Shown in pieces: positions 35,666-44,413 of a stretch of 52,902 nt of DNA (position 1 is the first letter of the stretch; each line of letters starts with the position of its first letter). The translations under genes and the position numbers were made by a program. Source of the DNA: Candidatus Brockarchaeota archaeon (GTDB lineage Archaea; Thermoproteota; EX4484-205; JAAOZP01); NCBI GenBank assembly GCA_017601225.1, contig JAFNIX010000002.1:1-52902 (forward strand), read 5' to 3'. The notes beneath the pieces were generated by a model. That model had not been told where the DNA came from. It saw nothing but the letters and a program-made list of their open reading frames with translations, and searched no databases.

Positions 35666-36736
35666 CTAAGGCTTCCTGCTTATAACCTCCCAGACCCTTG
35701 GGTCCTCCTGTCCAACCCTCCAGGCAGCTATCTTGTCTATCCCATATGAAAGCACTGTGGAAACCTTAAGCTCAACAGACTTCGCGCCTTGGAACCAAAC
35801 CTCGTAGGAACCGTAGGAATAGTGGTATTCACCATCCTCCTCGCTGAAGAAAAACTGCGTGTCAACGCTTTTAGCCGTTTCCAATGCTTGTTTGAAAGTT
35901 AGGCCAATACCGTTTCTGCCAAGCCACCTGTAACCGTAGAATGGAATACCTATTATTATCTTCTCCCTCGGTATTGTTGAGAGCGCATATTCAACCACCT
36001 CCCTGAGCCAACCTAACGGTCCTATTGGGCCTGCTTCGCTTCCAGACCAATGGTAGTCGTAACACATTATGCAAACATAGTCGCAGGCCTCTCCGAGGGC
36101 CCTGTAGTCCCATGCTCCTCCCCATCCTGAGGTATCGTCCCAAGTTTTACCTGAAACATCTATCGTGACAATCTTCCCGTGGGAATGCAGGATTGAAGCC
36201 AGCTCCCTCATGTATGAGTTCAACGCCTCCCTATCTTCAGGAGGAATATTCTCATAATCGATGTTAACACCTGAGAAATTGTTTTCAACGATGAAGCTCA
36301 CTATGCTTTCTATTGTGCGTCTTCTAACCTCCGGATCCGTCAGTATTCTGTGGGCCAAACTCCTGTCGAAGCCGGAGTTCGCTACTAGCGGGACTATGCT
36401 AACATTACTCCTTCTGGCGGCCTCAACAACCCTACTGTCTACTCTTGAAGTAAAAACTCCGTTTGAATCTATTATTGAACCCGTTGGAGAGACCCAGGTG
36501 AACTTGTCAGCATTAGTTAAAAAGCTGTTAACGCTTTCATCGTCAGGCGTAACCCATCCGAAGAACTTAACCTCCAATCTCTCCAAGGGGACTGTTTTGA
36601 AATACTCTTCGATACTGCTCGAGTTTCCCTGCGACGCTCTTCTCCCAGACTGCTGCATCACGAGCAGGGTTATGCAGGCAAACGTTGTAATAAGTATTGC
36701 TAGCGCGAGGAGAATCCTTGAATCCAGCCTGGACAT
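35666..36736 (-). CDS. Membrane-anchored GH18-family glycoside hydrolase-like protein
   Basis: 356 residues. A signal-anchor helix (about 8-27) is followed by a Ser/Gly-rich linker and a GH18 TIM barrel. The catalytic motif is FSGVNIDYENI with the acid E162 intact, and the barrel continues with DYVCIMCYDYHWSGSEAGPIGPL, IIIGIPFYGYRW and IAAWRVGQED. The NIDYE variant of D-x-x-D-x-D-x-E and the overall plan resemble YaaH/SleL cortex hydrolases more than true chitinases. The substrate is likely an extracellular N-acetylhexosamine polymer. A GAGAGGTC ribosome binding site precedes the ATG. It ends 5 nt from the convergent signal-peptidase gene. Confidence 0.9.
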   Translation of the reverse strand: MSRLDSRILLALAILITTFACITLLVMQQSGRRASQGNSSSIEEYFKTVPLERLEVKFFGWVTPDDESVNSFLTNADKFTWVSPTGSIIDSNGVFTSRVDSRVVEAARRSNVSIVPLVANSGFDRSLAHRILTDPEVRRRTIESIVSFIVENNFSGVNIDYENIPPEDREALNSYMRELASILHSHGKIVTIDVSGKTWDDTSGWGGAWDYRALGEACDYVCIMCYDYHWSGSEAGPIGPLGWLREVVEYALSTIPREKIIIGIPFYGYRWLGRNGIGLTFKQALETAKSVDTQFFFSEEDGEYHYSYGSYEVWFQGAKSVELKVSTVLSYGIDKIAAWRVGQEDPRVWEVISRKP

Positions 36737-36877
36737 TCCTAGACCTCTCGCCTGAACTAACTATAAAACGATTACTGTGATGGTGTAATCAGCCTTGAAA
36801 GGGGATTATTAACAAGTTCAATACCGTTGGTTATTGCTCAAATCGGGTATAATGGTTAAAAAGCGTAAAAGAGAAAT

Positions 36878-36888
36878 GTATAAGTATC
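36878..36888 (+). promoter_or_regulatory. TATA-like box of the threonine-synthase/PadR fusion gene
   Basis: TGTATAAGTAT, 28-38 nt before the TTG at 36916. A second A+T-rich block, CCTATATATTAGG, at 36891-36903 lies between it and the start and is nearly palindromic, so it could be an operator. Confidence 0.45.
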
Positions 36889-36915
36889 CTCCTATATATT
36901 AGGGTAGGGTATAAC

Positions 36916-38316
36916 TTGAATCATGCTCTCAGATGCACGAGCTGCGGAGCAGCCTACAGTTTCAGCGTTGAAAGAAAGCTGTGCGACAAGTGTGGACAGG
37001 GATTAACGCTGGAGATGAAACCATCCTTCTTAGAGGAGCCGGGAGAGCATGGAATCTGGAGGCATAGTGGAATACTTCCGGCTGTTGAGAAAAAGTTCAG
37101 AATCTCTCTGGGAGAGGGACGCACGATGCTCCAACATGGCTTAAGGATTGGGAGAAGCATAGGTGTTGAAGAGCTCTGGATTAAGGATGAGACCGTAGAA
37201 CCAACGGGCTCCTACTTGGACAGAAGCTCAGCCTTATTCGTATCCATCGCCCTAAGTCTAGGTTACGGAAGGATCTCCACCTATTCAACCGGGAACCTTG
37301 GTGCATCACTGGCAGCATACTCCTCTAAAGCAGGTTTAAAGACGCATGTTCAGGTTAAGCCCACGATAGACGTTGGGAAACTTTACCAGATGATAATATA
37401 CGGTGCGGAGGTTAGCGTGGTCAACTCCTTCGGGAAGCGTGCTGTGAAAGGTGCTATCGTGGCGGTGGAGCACGATCCGTTGATAAACGAGGCGAAGAAA
37501 ACCATCATGCTTGAAATACTCCTGCAGCTTATTGAGAGCCCGCCCGACTACGTGGTTCTCCCAATGGGTGAGGGAGGCCTAGTCCACGCAACCTATAAAG
37601 TTATGAGAGAGCTGAGGGAGCTTGGCGTCGCTAAGGGCAATATAGGAATAGTCGGAGTCCAGCCGGAGGACTGTAAGCCTATAGTGAAGGCTTTTGAAAA
37701 AGGCTTAGACACCGTTGAGGCTGAAGCTGAGCCGAGAAGCAGAATATTCGACCTGAACGTTGCCAAACCCAGGTTTGGCAACTCTGCCCTCAGAGCAATA
37801 AGACAGACGGGTGGGAAAGCGGTATCCGTCAGCGAGAAAGAGATATTTGAAGCCCTAAGCCTACTGGCTGAGAAAGAAGGGATACTCGCGGAACCAGCTG
37901 GAAGCCTTTCCCTAGCAGGCTTGATGAAGCTGGTTAAAAGCAGAGAAGTGGAGAGAGACTCTAGAGTGGTTTGCGTCGTCACGGGAAGCGGCCTCAAGGA
38001 TCCTAGGGTTATGAAGGAAATAGCCTACAAGAAGTCTAGCCTAGGCATGTTGATAGAGGAGTTGAGCGGAGGTGTTAGACTTGGTTCTACCAAGACAATC
38101 ATCCTGAGGCTGCTGTCTGAAAAAAACATGTACGGCTACGAGGTTTGGAGAGGGCTGAGGGAGAAATACGGCATTAACGTGAGGATTCCAACGGTTTACC
38201 AGCATCTTTCCGATCTCGTTGAAAAAGGGTATGTTAGAAGAGTGGAGGCTAGGAGGGTCATGGGCAGGAAGAGGGAGTACTATTCTCTAACTGAGAGAGG
38301 CGAGGCTATTGTCTAG
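36916..38316 (+). CDS. Threonine-synthase-like protein without PLP lysine, fused to PadR-type winged helix
   Basis: 466 residues in three parts. (1) An N-terminal zinc ribbon (C7, C10, C23, C26), as in archaeal threonine synthases. (2) A fold-type II PLP-enzyme domain (about 50-385) with STGNLGASLAAYSSKAGL and LPMGEGGLVHATYK. The Schiff-base lysine of the PTGSFKDR motif is leucine here (PTGSYLDRS, L101, codon TTG at 37216-37218), so normal threonine-synthase chemistry is not expected. (3) A C-terminal PadR-family domain (about 393-466: ILRLLSEKNMYGYEVWRGL ... VYQHLSDLVEKGYVRRVE ... KREYYSLTERG). Taken together it looks like a ligand-sensing transcription factor built from a dead enzyme (inference). 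TTG start; the only later Met, about residue 34, would remove the ribbon. Confidence 0.88.
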   Translation: MNHALRCTSCGAAYSFSVERKLCDKCGQGLTLEMKPSFLEEPGEHGIWRHSGILPAVEKKFRISLGEGRTMLQHGLRIGRSIGVEELWIKDETVEPTGSYLDRSSALFVSIALSLGYGRISTYSTGNLGASLAAYSSKAGLKTHVQVKPTIDVGKLYQMIIYGAEVSVVNSFGKRAVKGAIVAVEHDPLINEAKKTIMLEILLQLIESPPDYVVLPMGEGGLVHATYKVMRELRELGVAKGNIGIVGVQPEDCKPIVKAFEKGLDTVEAEAEPRSRIFDLNVAKPRFGNSALRAIRQTGGKAVSVSEKEIFEALSLLAEKEGILAEPAGSLSLAGLMKLVKSREVERDSRVVCVVTGSGLKDPRVMKEIAYKKSSLGMLIEELSGGVRLGSTKTIILRLLSEKNMYGYEVWRGLREKYGINVRIPTVYQHLSDLVEKGYVRRVEARRVMGRKREYYSLTERGEAIV

Positions 38317-38318
38317 TT

Positions 38319-39407
38319 TTAAAGCCGCATCCTCTCATAAGCTATCTTCAAATCACCACCCTTCCATTCGAAAACTGGAACCTCTCTTCTAAGCCTTCTG
38401 AACCTCTCGCTTAAAGAATGGACTATTATTGGGAGCACTATCGTGGCGTCAGCGTAGCACTGAACCCTCTGCGCTCTGAACCCGATTTTACCCCAGCTTT
38501 GACCCTCTTCGAAAGTGCATCCGGATAAGCCTCCCCACTGCGGCATGTCTGTAGAGATCTGTATCGCGTAACTGTGGCTTTTATCGTGCCTAGTTTGGTA
38601 GCTTGCTATCACGGCGGTTTGTTGAATAAAATTCTTGGGCACTCCTCCACCTATATATATCACACCTGTTTGCTTCGCCTTCTCAGTTATTCTTGAGCTC
38701 TCGTCAACATCCTTAAGATAGTCGACGATTATCCTCTTCCTCTTAAGAATACTCTTCTTCCCGTCAGTGCTTACAACCCTCGTCCTCCTGTTGGCGAACA
38801 TTATTGAGAATCCTAAGGAACTGTCTCCGAACGCTGGACAGAATATTGGGACACCGCTCCTGAAGGCGCTTACGAGAATAGAGTCTTTATCCTTAGCGTG
38901 CCTGTTTAAAAGCTTCCCTAGAAGATAGAGTACTTCTCGGGAGGAATACGGGTAATCATCTTTAAGCGTCCTGGCGAAAACCTTTTCTATCCAGAGGTCG
39001 GTTCCGTAAAACCTATTTTCATCCGCAAAAACGTCGTAAATCCTGTCCACCCTCTCCCTCCTTAGCTTAACATCATCTATCAAGTGGGTTCCCACATAAT
39101 GCTTCCCGCCTAGGGCTTCGAAGAGATCATGGTAAAGGTTTGCTCCAGTTGAGACGATTACGTCAATCATCCTCCTTTCAATCAGATAGGAGATGATCCT
39201 CCTCATCCCGGCTGGAACCATGGCGCCGGCTAGGCCGAACCATATTACGATATTCCTTTTCTTAAGCATCCTAGACCATACGTGAACAACCTCGGCAACC
39301 TTCCTTCCCTGAAAACCTGTGAACATCATTTCATCAATAAGCTGGCTAATTTTTTTATCTGGGTTAACTTCAATCGGATTCGTGGGAAGTTTAAGAAACC
39401 TCTTCAT
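38319..39407 (-). CDS. dhs: Deoxyhypusine synthase
   Basis: 362 residues. It transfers the aminobutyl group of spermidine to a lysine of initiation factor aIF5A using NAD. Motifs: GLAGAMVPAGMRRII, VSTGANLYHDLFEALGG, VSAFRSGVPIFCPAFGDSSLG, GVIYIGGGVPKNFIQQ, HSYAIQISTDMPQWGGLSGCTFEEGQSWGKI with the catalytic lysine K307, and the final YADATIVLPIIV. Convergent with the PadR-fusion gene, 2 nt apart. It lies 58 nt downstream of the GH94 gene on the same strand but is unrelated in function. Longer than the usual 310-340 owing to terminal extensions. Confidence 0.95.
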   Translation of the reverse strand: MKRFLKLPTNPIEVNPDKKISQLIDEMMFTGFQGRKVAEVVHVWSRMLKKRNIVIWFGLAGAMVPAGMRRIISYLIERRMIDVIVSTGANLYHDLFEALGGKHYVGTHLIDDVKLRRERVDRIYDVFADENRFYGTDLWIEKVFARTLKDDYPYSSREVLYLLGKLLNRHAKDKDSILVSAFRSGVPIFCPAFGDSSLGFSIMFANRRTRVVSTDGKKSILKRKRIIVDYLKDVDESSRITEKAKQTGVIYIGGGVPKNFIQQTAVIASYQTRHDKSHSYAIQISTDMPQWGGLSGCTFEEGQSWGKIGFRAQRVQCYADATIVLPIIVHSLSERFRRLRREVPVFEWKGGDLKIAYERMRL

Positions 39408-39465
39408 CTTCTTCCGATTTAATCATTTAAATTTTAATTTAAACTTTACTGAAGAAGCTCCTGGT

Positions 39466-42339
39466 TCAAAGCTCTCCGAGGGCAACCTCTACTTCAATGC
39501 TCGCCACATCTCCGATTGGAAATGGAACCACGTCTCCGGTAACACGTTTACCGTTCACCTTGAGCGAAACCCTTTGACCCCTACCGATGCGTTTCACAGA
39601 AATATTGTATGTCACGCCTCTGAAAACCCTTCGAGCCCTAAAGCCGCTCCAGGATTCCGGTATGCATGGAGATATTTTCAAGCCTTCGAAAGTGGGGCGT
39701 ATGCCAAGAATCCATTGCGTCGCAGCAACGTAGACCCATGAGGCTGTGCCAGTAAGCCATGAGTTTCGCGCACGCCCATACTCAGGGTGCTCTGGAGCGG
39801 CCAGGTTCTGAGAATAAACATAGGGCTCAGTTCCAAGAGTATCCGTGTCTCTACGTCTAAGCGGCAGTATCTGGCGGTAAAACTGGTATGCAAGGTCTCC
39901 CAACCCGAGTTTAGCGGCTGCAACTATGGCCCAAGTGTTAGCGTGGTTAAATATGCCGCCGTTCTCCTTAAGCCCAGGCGGGTAGGTTACTGTGCCGCCG
40001 AAACGCCTCAGGCTCTCAACATCCATGGAATCCTCATCCGCCTTCCCAGTGTTAAACGGGTCTCTCATCAGCCTTAAGCCTAAAGGAGTGTTCAAAAACC
40101 GTCGTGCACTCTCCAAGGCTTTCCTCGCCTTATCATCGTCACCAAGCTCAGCTATAGCCGACCAGACTTGCGGGATAAGGCTTATCCAGTGATGCTTCTC
40201 ACCCTTAACACCGACAGGCCTGCCCTCATCGTCGTAAGCCCTAGCATACCATTCACCGTCCCATGAAACCCTGTTTATTGTTTCAGCCATCTCCCTGTGG
40301 AGACTTTCAAACTCCACAGCCTTATCCGTTTTCCCAAGGTTCTTGCAGAGATCCGCAAGGTCAAGCATAGCCCTGCAGAAAAGCATCCCTGTCCAGACGC
40401 TTTCAGCCTTTTCAGAACCATGGTCAAGGTTCATAGTGTCATCCCAGTCTGCGAAGCCGATCAGCGGGAGGCCGTGAGACCCCCTTTTCCTCCATGTGAA
40501 GCCCACAGCCCTCACCATATGTTCCCAGACAATCTCCCCTGAATCACTATCCTGATACGGAATCTTCTCGTTTAGAAACGCGAAATCCCCTGTTTCACGA
40601 ATATAGCTGCAGGTTGCGATTATAAGCCACAGGTGGTCGTCGCTGAACCATTGGGGTTTCTCAGGGGATTCCGCGGCGTGTCCTGGGCCTCCCTCACCCG
40701 TAAGCGGGAAGACTAGGTGCCAAGTATGCCCGTCTTTAAACTGTAGTTTCCAAAGCATTGTGAGAACCCTTCGGGCGTGTTGAGGATCATTATGCACGGT
40801 TCCCAACGTGTCTTGCGCAGAGTCGCGGGTCCCCATGCCTCTTCCCAAACCAGTGTCATAAAGGGAGACGAACCTCGACCAGTAGAGGTTGGCACGGCAC
40901 TGAATAGCGTTCCAGAAGTTTATCATAGTGTTCATCTCCTCATCAGGCGTTTCAACAGTCAGCTTCCCAAGGTATTCGCACCAGTTTTCACGGAGCTCTT
41001 GAAAAGCCTTCTCAACGTTTTCCATAACACTGTAGTGCCTAACGGTTTCAGGTATTAGACACGGCTCATCCGTCACCCCAAGCATGTAGACTATTGTCTT
41101 CTCCTCCCCGGGCTTCAGTTCCAAGAAATGGCTCAGAGAAGCAATGTTGTTGCCACGTGAAGCAATACTGTAACCCGGCTTGCCGCTGACAACCGCCTGC
41201 GGCCGGGAGAGGTCGCCGTAGCGCCCTACGAAAGCCTCGCGGCTAGTGTCATAACCGTCGGGCGCAAGGCTGCTTGAGAAGAATGTTCTAGTCGGCCTAA
41301 AATGAACCCCGGTGACTATAATGCCGTTTCTGTATGAGCTTGAAACTATTTGCTGACCCCAATCCAAGTTAGTCGTGTCAACAGTAGCATCCCAGTAGGA
41401 TAGCTCCTCGTAGGACCATACGCGCAGCCTTTTTACACTGGTGCTAATGTTTTTTAAGAGCAGCACATGGAGTTCAACAGGACACTCCCTGTAGGGGGGA
41501 TTAGGGGGTATGAAGAAGAGTATTGAGGCTTCAACCCCGTTACGCCTGCTGCTTATACGAGTATAGCCAGCGCCATGCCTACACTCATACCATTCAAGAT
41601 CCTTCTTAACCGGCTGCCAGGTGGGGCTCCAAAACTCCCCGGTTTCCTCATCCCTAAGATAAATATAGTGCCCAGGCTGATCCGTAGGAACAGCGTTGTA
41701 ACGATATCTTGTAACCCGACGGCTACGGGGGTCGCGGTCGAACGAGAATCCTCCAGCAGTGTTGGATATGATTCCACCGTAGCCTCCTTGGCCGAGATAG
41801 TTTATCCAAGGAGTAGGCGTGTCTGGTCGGGTTATAACGTATTCTCCTGTTTCCCTATCGAGATACCCGTAGGGCTTGAGGGTTAAAGGGGATTCATGGA
41901 AAACCTGGTTGAAAACGCTTCTCGCCCATTCAACCTCTTGAGAAGGAAGGAGGGAGAAAACCTCGAGGCCCACCAGCCTCTTGGCAACCACAGCCAGAGA
42001 ATTATTGTGGTGCCAGTTGAGAATCCTGAGTCGATCCCGGAGGGTTTTTAAGAAAGGATCGTGGAAAGCATTTTCAGGAGGCAACTCCGGTTCACCTATT
42101 GCCTCAGGAAGCTCAACCCTGATTATGTTCCCACCGTCATCCTTTACTACGAATGCCTCAAGCGTCCTGACTGCAACATCCTCTTTTAAAAACTCTATTT
42201 GAAGCCGGATCCTGCCGTCAGGTTCAACCCAAGCCTTAGCCTGAGCAGCCTCAGCGAAACAAGAAGATACGCGCCTCAGAAAAACAGTAATTTTTTCAGA
42301 ATCCTCAGGATTCCAAACTGTCACCCCATCCTTAAACAT
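39466..42339 (-). CDS. GH94-type glycoside phosphorylase (cellobiose-phosphorylase family)
   Basis: 957 residues. An N-terminal beta-sandwich (about 170-440: YGYLDRETGEYVITRPDTPTPW, YIYLRDEETGEFWSP) is followed by an alpha/alpha barrel (about 470-860) with TRDSAQDTLG, the general-acid loop FADWDDTMNLD (D631-D634; the acid is probably in DWDD), NHANTWAIVAAAKLG and a C-terminal beta region (FEGLKISPCIPESWSGFRARR). It splits beta-glucosidic disaccharides or oligosaccharides with phosphate to give a sugar-1-phosphate; cellobiose, cellobionate, chitobiose and laminaribiose are possible. Residues 1-150 are an unusual N-terminal extension. It has its own promoter at 42364-42375. Cytoplasmic, since no signal peptide is seen; an importer would be needed, and one lies 2 kb away. 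Confidence 0.88.
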   Translation of the reverse strand: MFKDGVTVWNPEDSEKITVFLRRVSSCFAEAAQAKAWVEPDGRIRLQIEFLKEDVAVRTLEAFVVKDDGGNIIRVELPEAIGEPELPPENAFHDPFLKTLRDRLRILNWHHNNSLAVVAKRLVGLEVFSLLPSQEVEWARSVFNQVFHESPLTLKPYGYLDRETGEYVITRPDTPTPWINYLGQGGYGGIISNTAGGFSFDRDPRSRRVTRYRYNAVPTDQPGHYIYLRDEETGEFWSPTWQPVKKDLEWYECRHGAGYTRISSRRNGVEASILFFIPPNPPYRECPVELHVLLLKNISTSVKRLRVWSYEELSYWDATVDTTNLDWGQQIVSSSYRNGIIVTGVHFRPTRTFFSSSLAPDGYDTSREAFVGRYGDLSRPQAVVSGKPGYSIASRGNNIASLSHFLELKPGEEKTIVYMLGVTDEPCLIPETVRHYSVMENVEKAFQELRENWCEYLGKLTVETPDEEMNTMINFWNAIQCRANLYWSRFVSLYDTGLGRGMGTRDSAQDTLGTVHNDPQHARRVLTMLWKLQFKDGHTWHLVFPLTGEGGPGHAAESPEKPQWFSDDHLWLIIATCSYIRETGDFAFLNEKIPYQDSDSGEIVWEHMVRAVGFTWRKRGSHGLPLIGFADWDDTMNLDHGSEKAESVWTGMLFCRAMLDLADLCKNLGKTDKAVEFESLHREMAETINRVSWDGEWYARAYDDEGRPVGVKGEKHHWISLIPQVWSAIAELGDDDKARKALESARRFLNTPLGLRLMRDPFNTGKADEDSMDVESLRRFGGTVTYPPGLKENGGIFNHANTWAIVAAAKLGLGDLAYQFYRQILPLRRRDTDTLGTEPYVYSQNLAAPEHPEYGRARNSWLTGTASWVYVAATQWILGIRPTFEGLKISPCIPESWSGFRARRVFRGVTYNISVKRIGRGQRVSLKVNGKRVTGDVVPFPIGDVASIEVEVALGEL

Positions 42340-42363
42340 GTTGCAGTATTTGAAACCCTGGGC

Positions 42364-42375
42364 AATATATAAATT
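42364..42375 (-). promoter_or_regulatory. TATA-like box of the GH94 gene
   Basis: AATTTATATATT on the minus strand, 25-36 nt ahead of the ATG at 42339; a leaderless transcript is likely. Confidence 0.55.
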
Positions 42376-42410
42376 GCACGATACTTCCGCCGGTTTCAGG
42401 CTTTAAAGCG

Positions 42411-43556
42411 TTATGCTCCGGGCGGCTGGAATCTTAATTCCTTATCGACCTTCTGCATCCATTCGCTGATCTTGATCTTCTGTGGACACTTCTCCTCGCA
42501 AGTCCTGCAGCCGACGCACGCGCTCGCCCGCCTCTCAGCAGGAATATTATTGTTGTAAACCCATCGGGCTGCGCCAATCGTGTTATACGCCACACCATGA
42601 TTGTAAACCTCAAAGTTCTCAGGAATATCAACGCCGTTCGGACAAGGCATGCAGTAGCCGCATCTCGTGCATGGAATAGGACGAAGCTCCCTATACTTCA
42701 TGTGTACCCTGGCTATAAGCTTAAGATCCTCGTCGCTAAGTATTCCAACACCTGATCTTGATGCAAACTCAATATTCCGTTTAACCTGATCCATCGTGCT
42801 CATGCCGCTTAGAACAACTGAGACCTCAGGCTTATTCCAAAGCCATTGGAGAGCCATTTCCACAGGATCCTTACCGGCCTCATCCCATAACTGCTTCACA
42901 GCTGGAGGCGGGTTGGCTAAAGCTCCCCCTAAAAGAGGCTCCATTATAACCACGGCCAGCCCCTTCCCAGCAGCATACTTAAGCCCCCTTGTCCCGGCTT
43001 GAACCTCCTCATTCTCATAGTTATACTGGATTTGGCAGAGGGTCCACTTGTCATACGCGTCTATAATCTCCTTGAAAACCTCGAAGTCGTCGTGGAAGCT
43101 GAAGCCAAGATGCTTTATCCTATCCTCTGAAACAACCCTTTCAGCCCAGTCGAAAACATTCAGGTTTTTAATCTTAAGCCAGCTGTTTTTATTCAGAGCG
43201 TGAAGAAGGTAGAAGTCAACGTATTCCGTCTGAAGCTTCTTAAGCTGCTCATCGAAAATCCTGTCCATATCCTCCCTCGAGTTAATATTCCAGATAGGCA
43301 TCTTGGTTGCCAGCCTAACTCGCTCCCTGTAGCCGTCTCTTAAAGCCTTGCCGACGACAATTTCACCATTACCACCGTGATAAGGGTAAGCAGTATCCAC
43401 GTAGTTGACGCCATGGTCTATGGCGTACCTTATCATCCTGATGGCCTCAGGTTCATCAACCTTAGAATGATCGTTGCCTATTATCGGGAGCCTCATGCAT
43501 CCGAAGCCTAGGGCAGACACCTGCCAGTCCAGCTTCCCAAACCGCCTATACTTCAT
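42411..43556 (-). CDS. Aldo/keto reductase with C-terminal 4Fe-4S domain
   Basis: 381 residues. An AKR barrel (MKYRRFGKLDWQVSALGFGCMRLP, VNYVDTAYPYHGGNGE with the catalytic Tyr, YVDFYLLHAL, QIQYNYEN, SVVLSGMSTMDQV) is followed by two cysteine clusters, CTRCGYCMPCPNGVDI and CVGCRTCEEKCPQKI, for two iron-sulfur centres. This domain order is common in strict anaerobes and is annotated as predicted oxidoreductase of the AKR family. The substrate is unknown. Gene order (same strand, 71 nt upstream of GH94) hints at sugar metabolism. A strong promoter at 43580-43590. Confidence 0.93.
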   Translation of the reverse strand: MKYRRFGKLDWQVSALGFGCMRLPIIGNDHSKVDEPEAIRMIRYAIDHGVNYVDTAYPYHGGNGEIVVGKALRDGYRERVRLATKMPIWNINSREDMDRIFDEQLKKLQTEYVDFYLLHALNKNSWLKIKNLNVFDWAERVVSEDRIKHLGFSFHDDFEVFKEIIDAYDKWTLCQIQYNYENEEVQAGTRGLKYAAGKGLAVVIMEPLLGGALANPPPAVKQLWDEAGKDPVEMALQWLWNKPEVSVVLSGMSTMDQVKRNIEFASRSGVGILSDEDLKLIARVHMKYRELRPIPCTRCGYCMPCPNGVDIPENFEVYNHGVAYNTIGAARWVYNNNIPAERRASACVGCRTCEEKCPQKIKISEWMQKVDKELRFQPPGA

Positions 43557-43579
43557 GCCTTCATGGACAGAAGGATAAG

Positions 43580-43590
43580 ATTTATAAATT
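43580..43590 (-). promoter_or_regulatory. TATA-like box of the Fe-S aldo/keto reductase gene
   Basis: AATTTATAAAT on the minus strand, 24-34 nt ahead of the ATG at 43556, inside an A+T-rich block. Confidence 0.55.
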
Positions 43591-43698
43591 TTTTATTTAT
43601 GTATGCAGAATCAGGGGAACCTTTTCCAGATATGAGACGCCAGGTAACAACAGCCTTATATCTCAGTGATACGTGAACAAAACAATGAGACTTTAAAA

Positions 43699-44118
43699 AT
43701 GAAGGACTTGGAGACGGCTAAGAGAATATTGAAAGACCAGGGTTTTAGCCTAGTTATAGTTAAACCTGGAATCCTTTTTCATGCTACTAGGAAGTATGGT
43801 GTCATTGGGCTTGTTGAAGCCATTGAAAACTACGGTCAGGAACTATCTGGGGCAGCTGTGGCCGACAGAGTTGTCGGCAGGGCGGCGGCGATGCTCTGCC
43901 TGTACGCCAATATTGCTGCAGTATATGCAGAAGTGATAAGTAAGAAGGGTCTAAACGCATTAATGGAGAAGAACGTATGCGTCGAATATGAAAAACTGGT
44001 TCCTGAAATACTTAACAGGATGAAGAATGACGTCTGCCCGTTTGAAAAGCTTGTGGCAGACTGCAGCAAGGAGGAAGAATGTTTCGAGAAAATAAGGCGT
44101 TTTAAAGAGCAGGTTTGA
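43699..44118 (+). CDS. DUF1893-family protein
   Basis: About 139 residues from the ATG. MKDLETAKRILKDQGFSLVIVKPGILFHATRKYGVIGLVEAIENYGQELSGAAVADRVVGRAAAMLCLYANIAAVYA is the full DUF1893 domain, related to cytidine-deaminase-like folds and found in archaea and anaerobic bacteria. Three cysteines follow in a less conserved tail (NVCVEYEKL, DVCPFEKLVADC). A GTG at 43666 could add 11 residues; the ATG fits the family start. TATA-like CCTTATATCT lies near 43654-43663. Function unknown. Divergent from the aldo/keto reductase. Confidence 0.85.
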   Translation: MKDLETAKRILKDQGFSLVIVKPGILFHATRKYGVIGLVEAIENYGQELSGAAVADRVVGRAAAMLCLYANIAAVYAEVISKKGLNALMEKNVCVEYEKLVPEILNRMKNDVCPFEKLVADCSKEEECFEKIRRFKEQV

Positions 44119-44195
44119 GAGGATGGTTTAAACTAGGCGAACTAGTCTTCTATTCACCTGAAAAGCTGTTGAAACATAAGACGCGTCTAGAGTAG

Positions 44196-44256
44196 TTCCG
44201 CAAAAATTTTCAGTGATACTGAGTGTTATAAACTAACGCGCTAAAGACTTGCGGAA
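44196..44256. repeat. Inverted repeat with 8-bp arms in the spacer before the transporter genes
   Basis: TTCCGCAA (44196-44203) pairs with TTGCGGAA (44249-44256) across 45 nt that include a small CAGT/ACTG hairpin. It could be the base of a structured RNA or chance. Apart from this and a TATA-like ATTTATAAAAAG around 44370, the 295-nt spacer 44119-44413 shows nothing gene-like. Confidence 0.3.
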
Positions 44257-44413
44257 GGCTTTTTACATCACGTATGCTAAGAGGCACTAAGCTTTCTTTC
44301 AGAGCATATAAAAACATATTGCACGTATTAAGCTTAGCATCCAAATATTTATTCTAAAAATTTATAAAAAGCTGAAAAACATTAAGTTTCCCCAACGAGA
44401 AGGTAAGAAGAAT

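Noticed and set aside
44196..44256. Possible H/ACA or C/D small RNA in the spacer
   Set aside because: The 8-bp stem is there, but no correct C/D boxes and no convincing H/ACA hinge; kept only as an inverted repeat.
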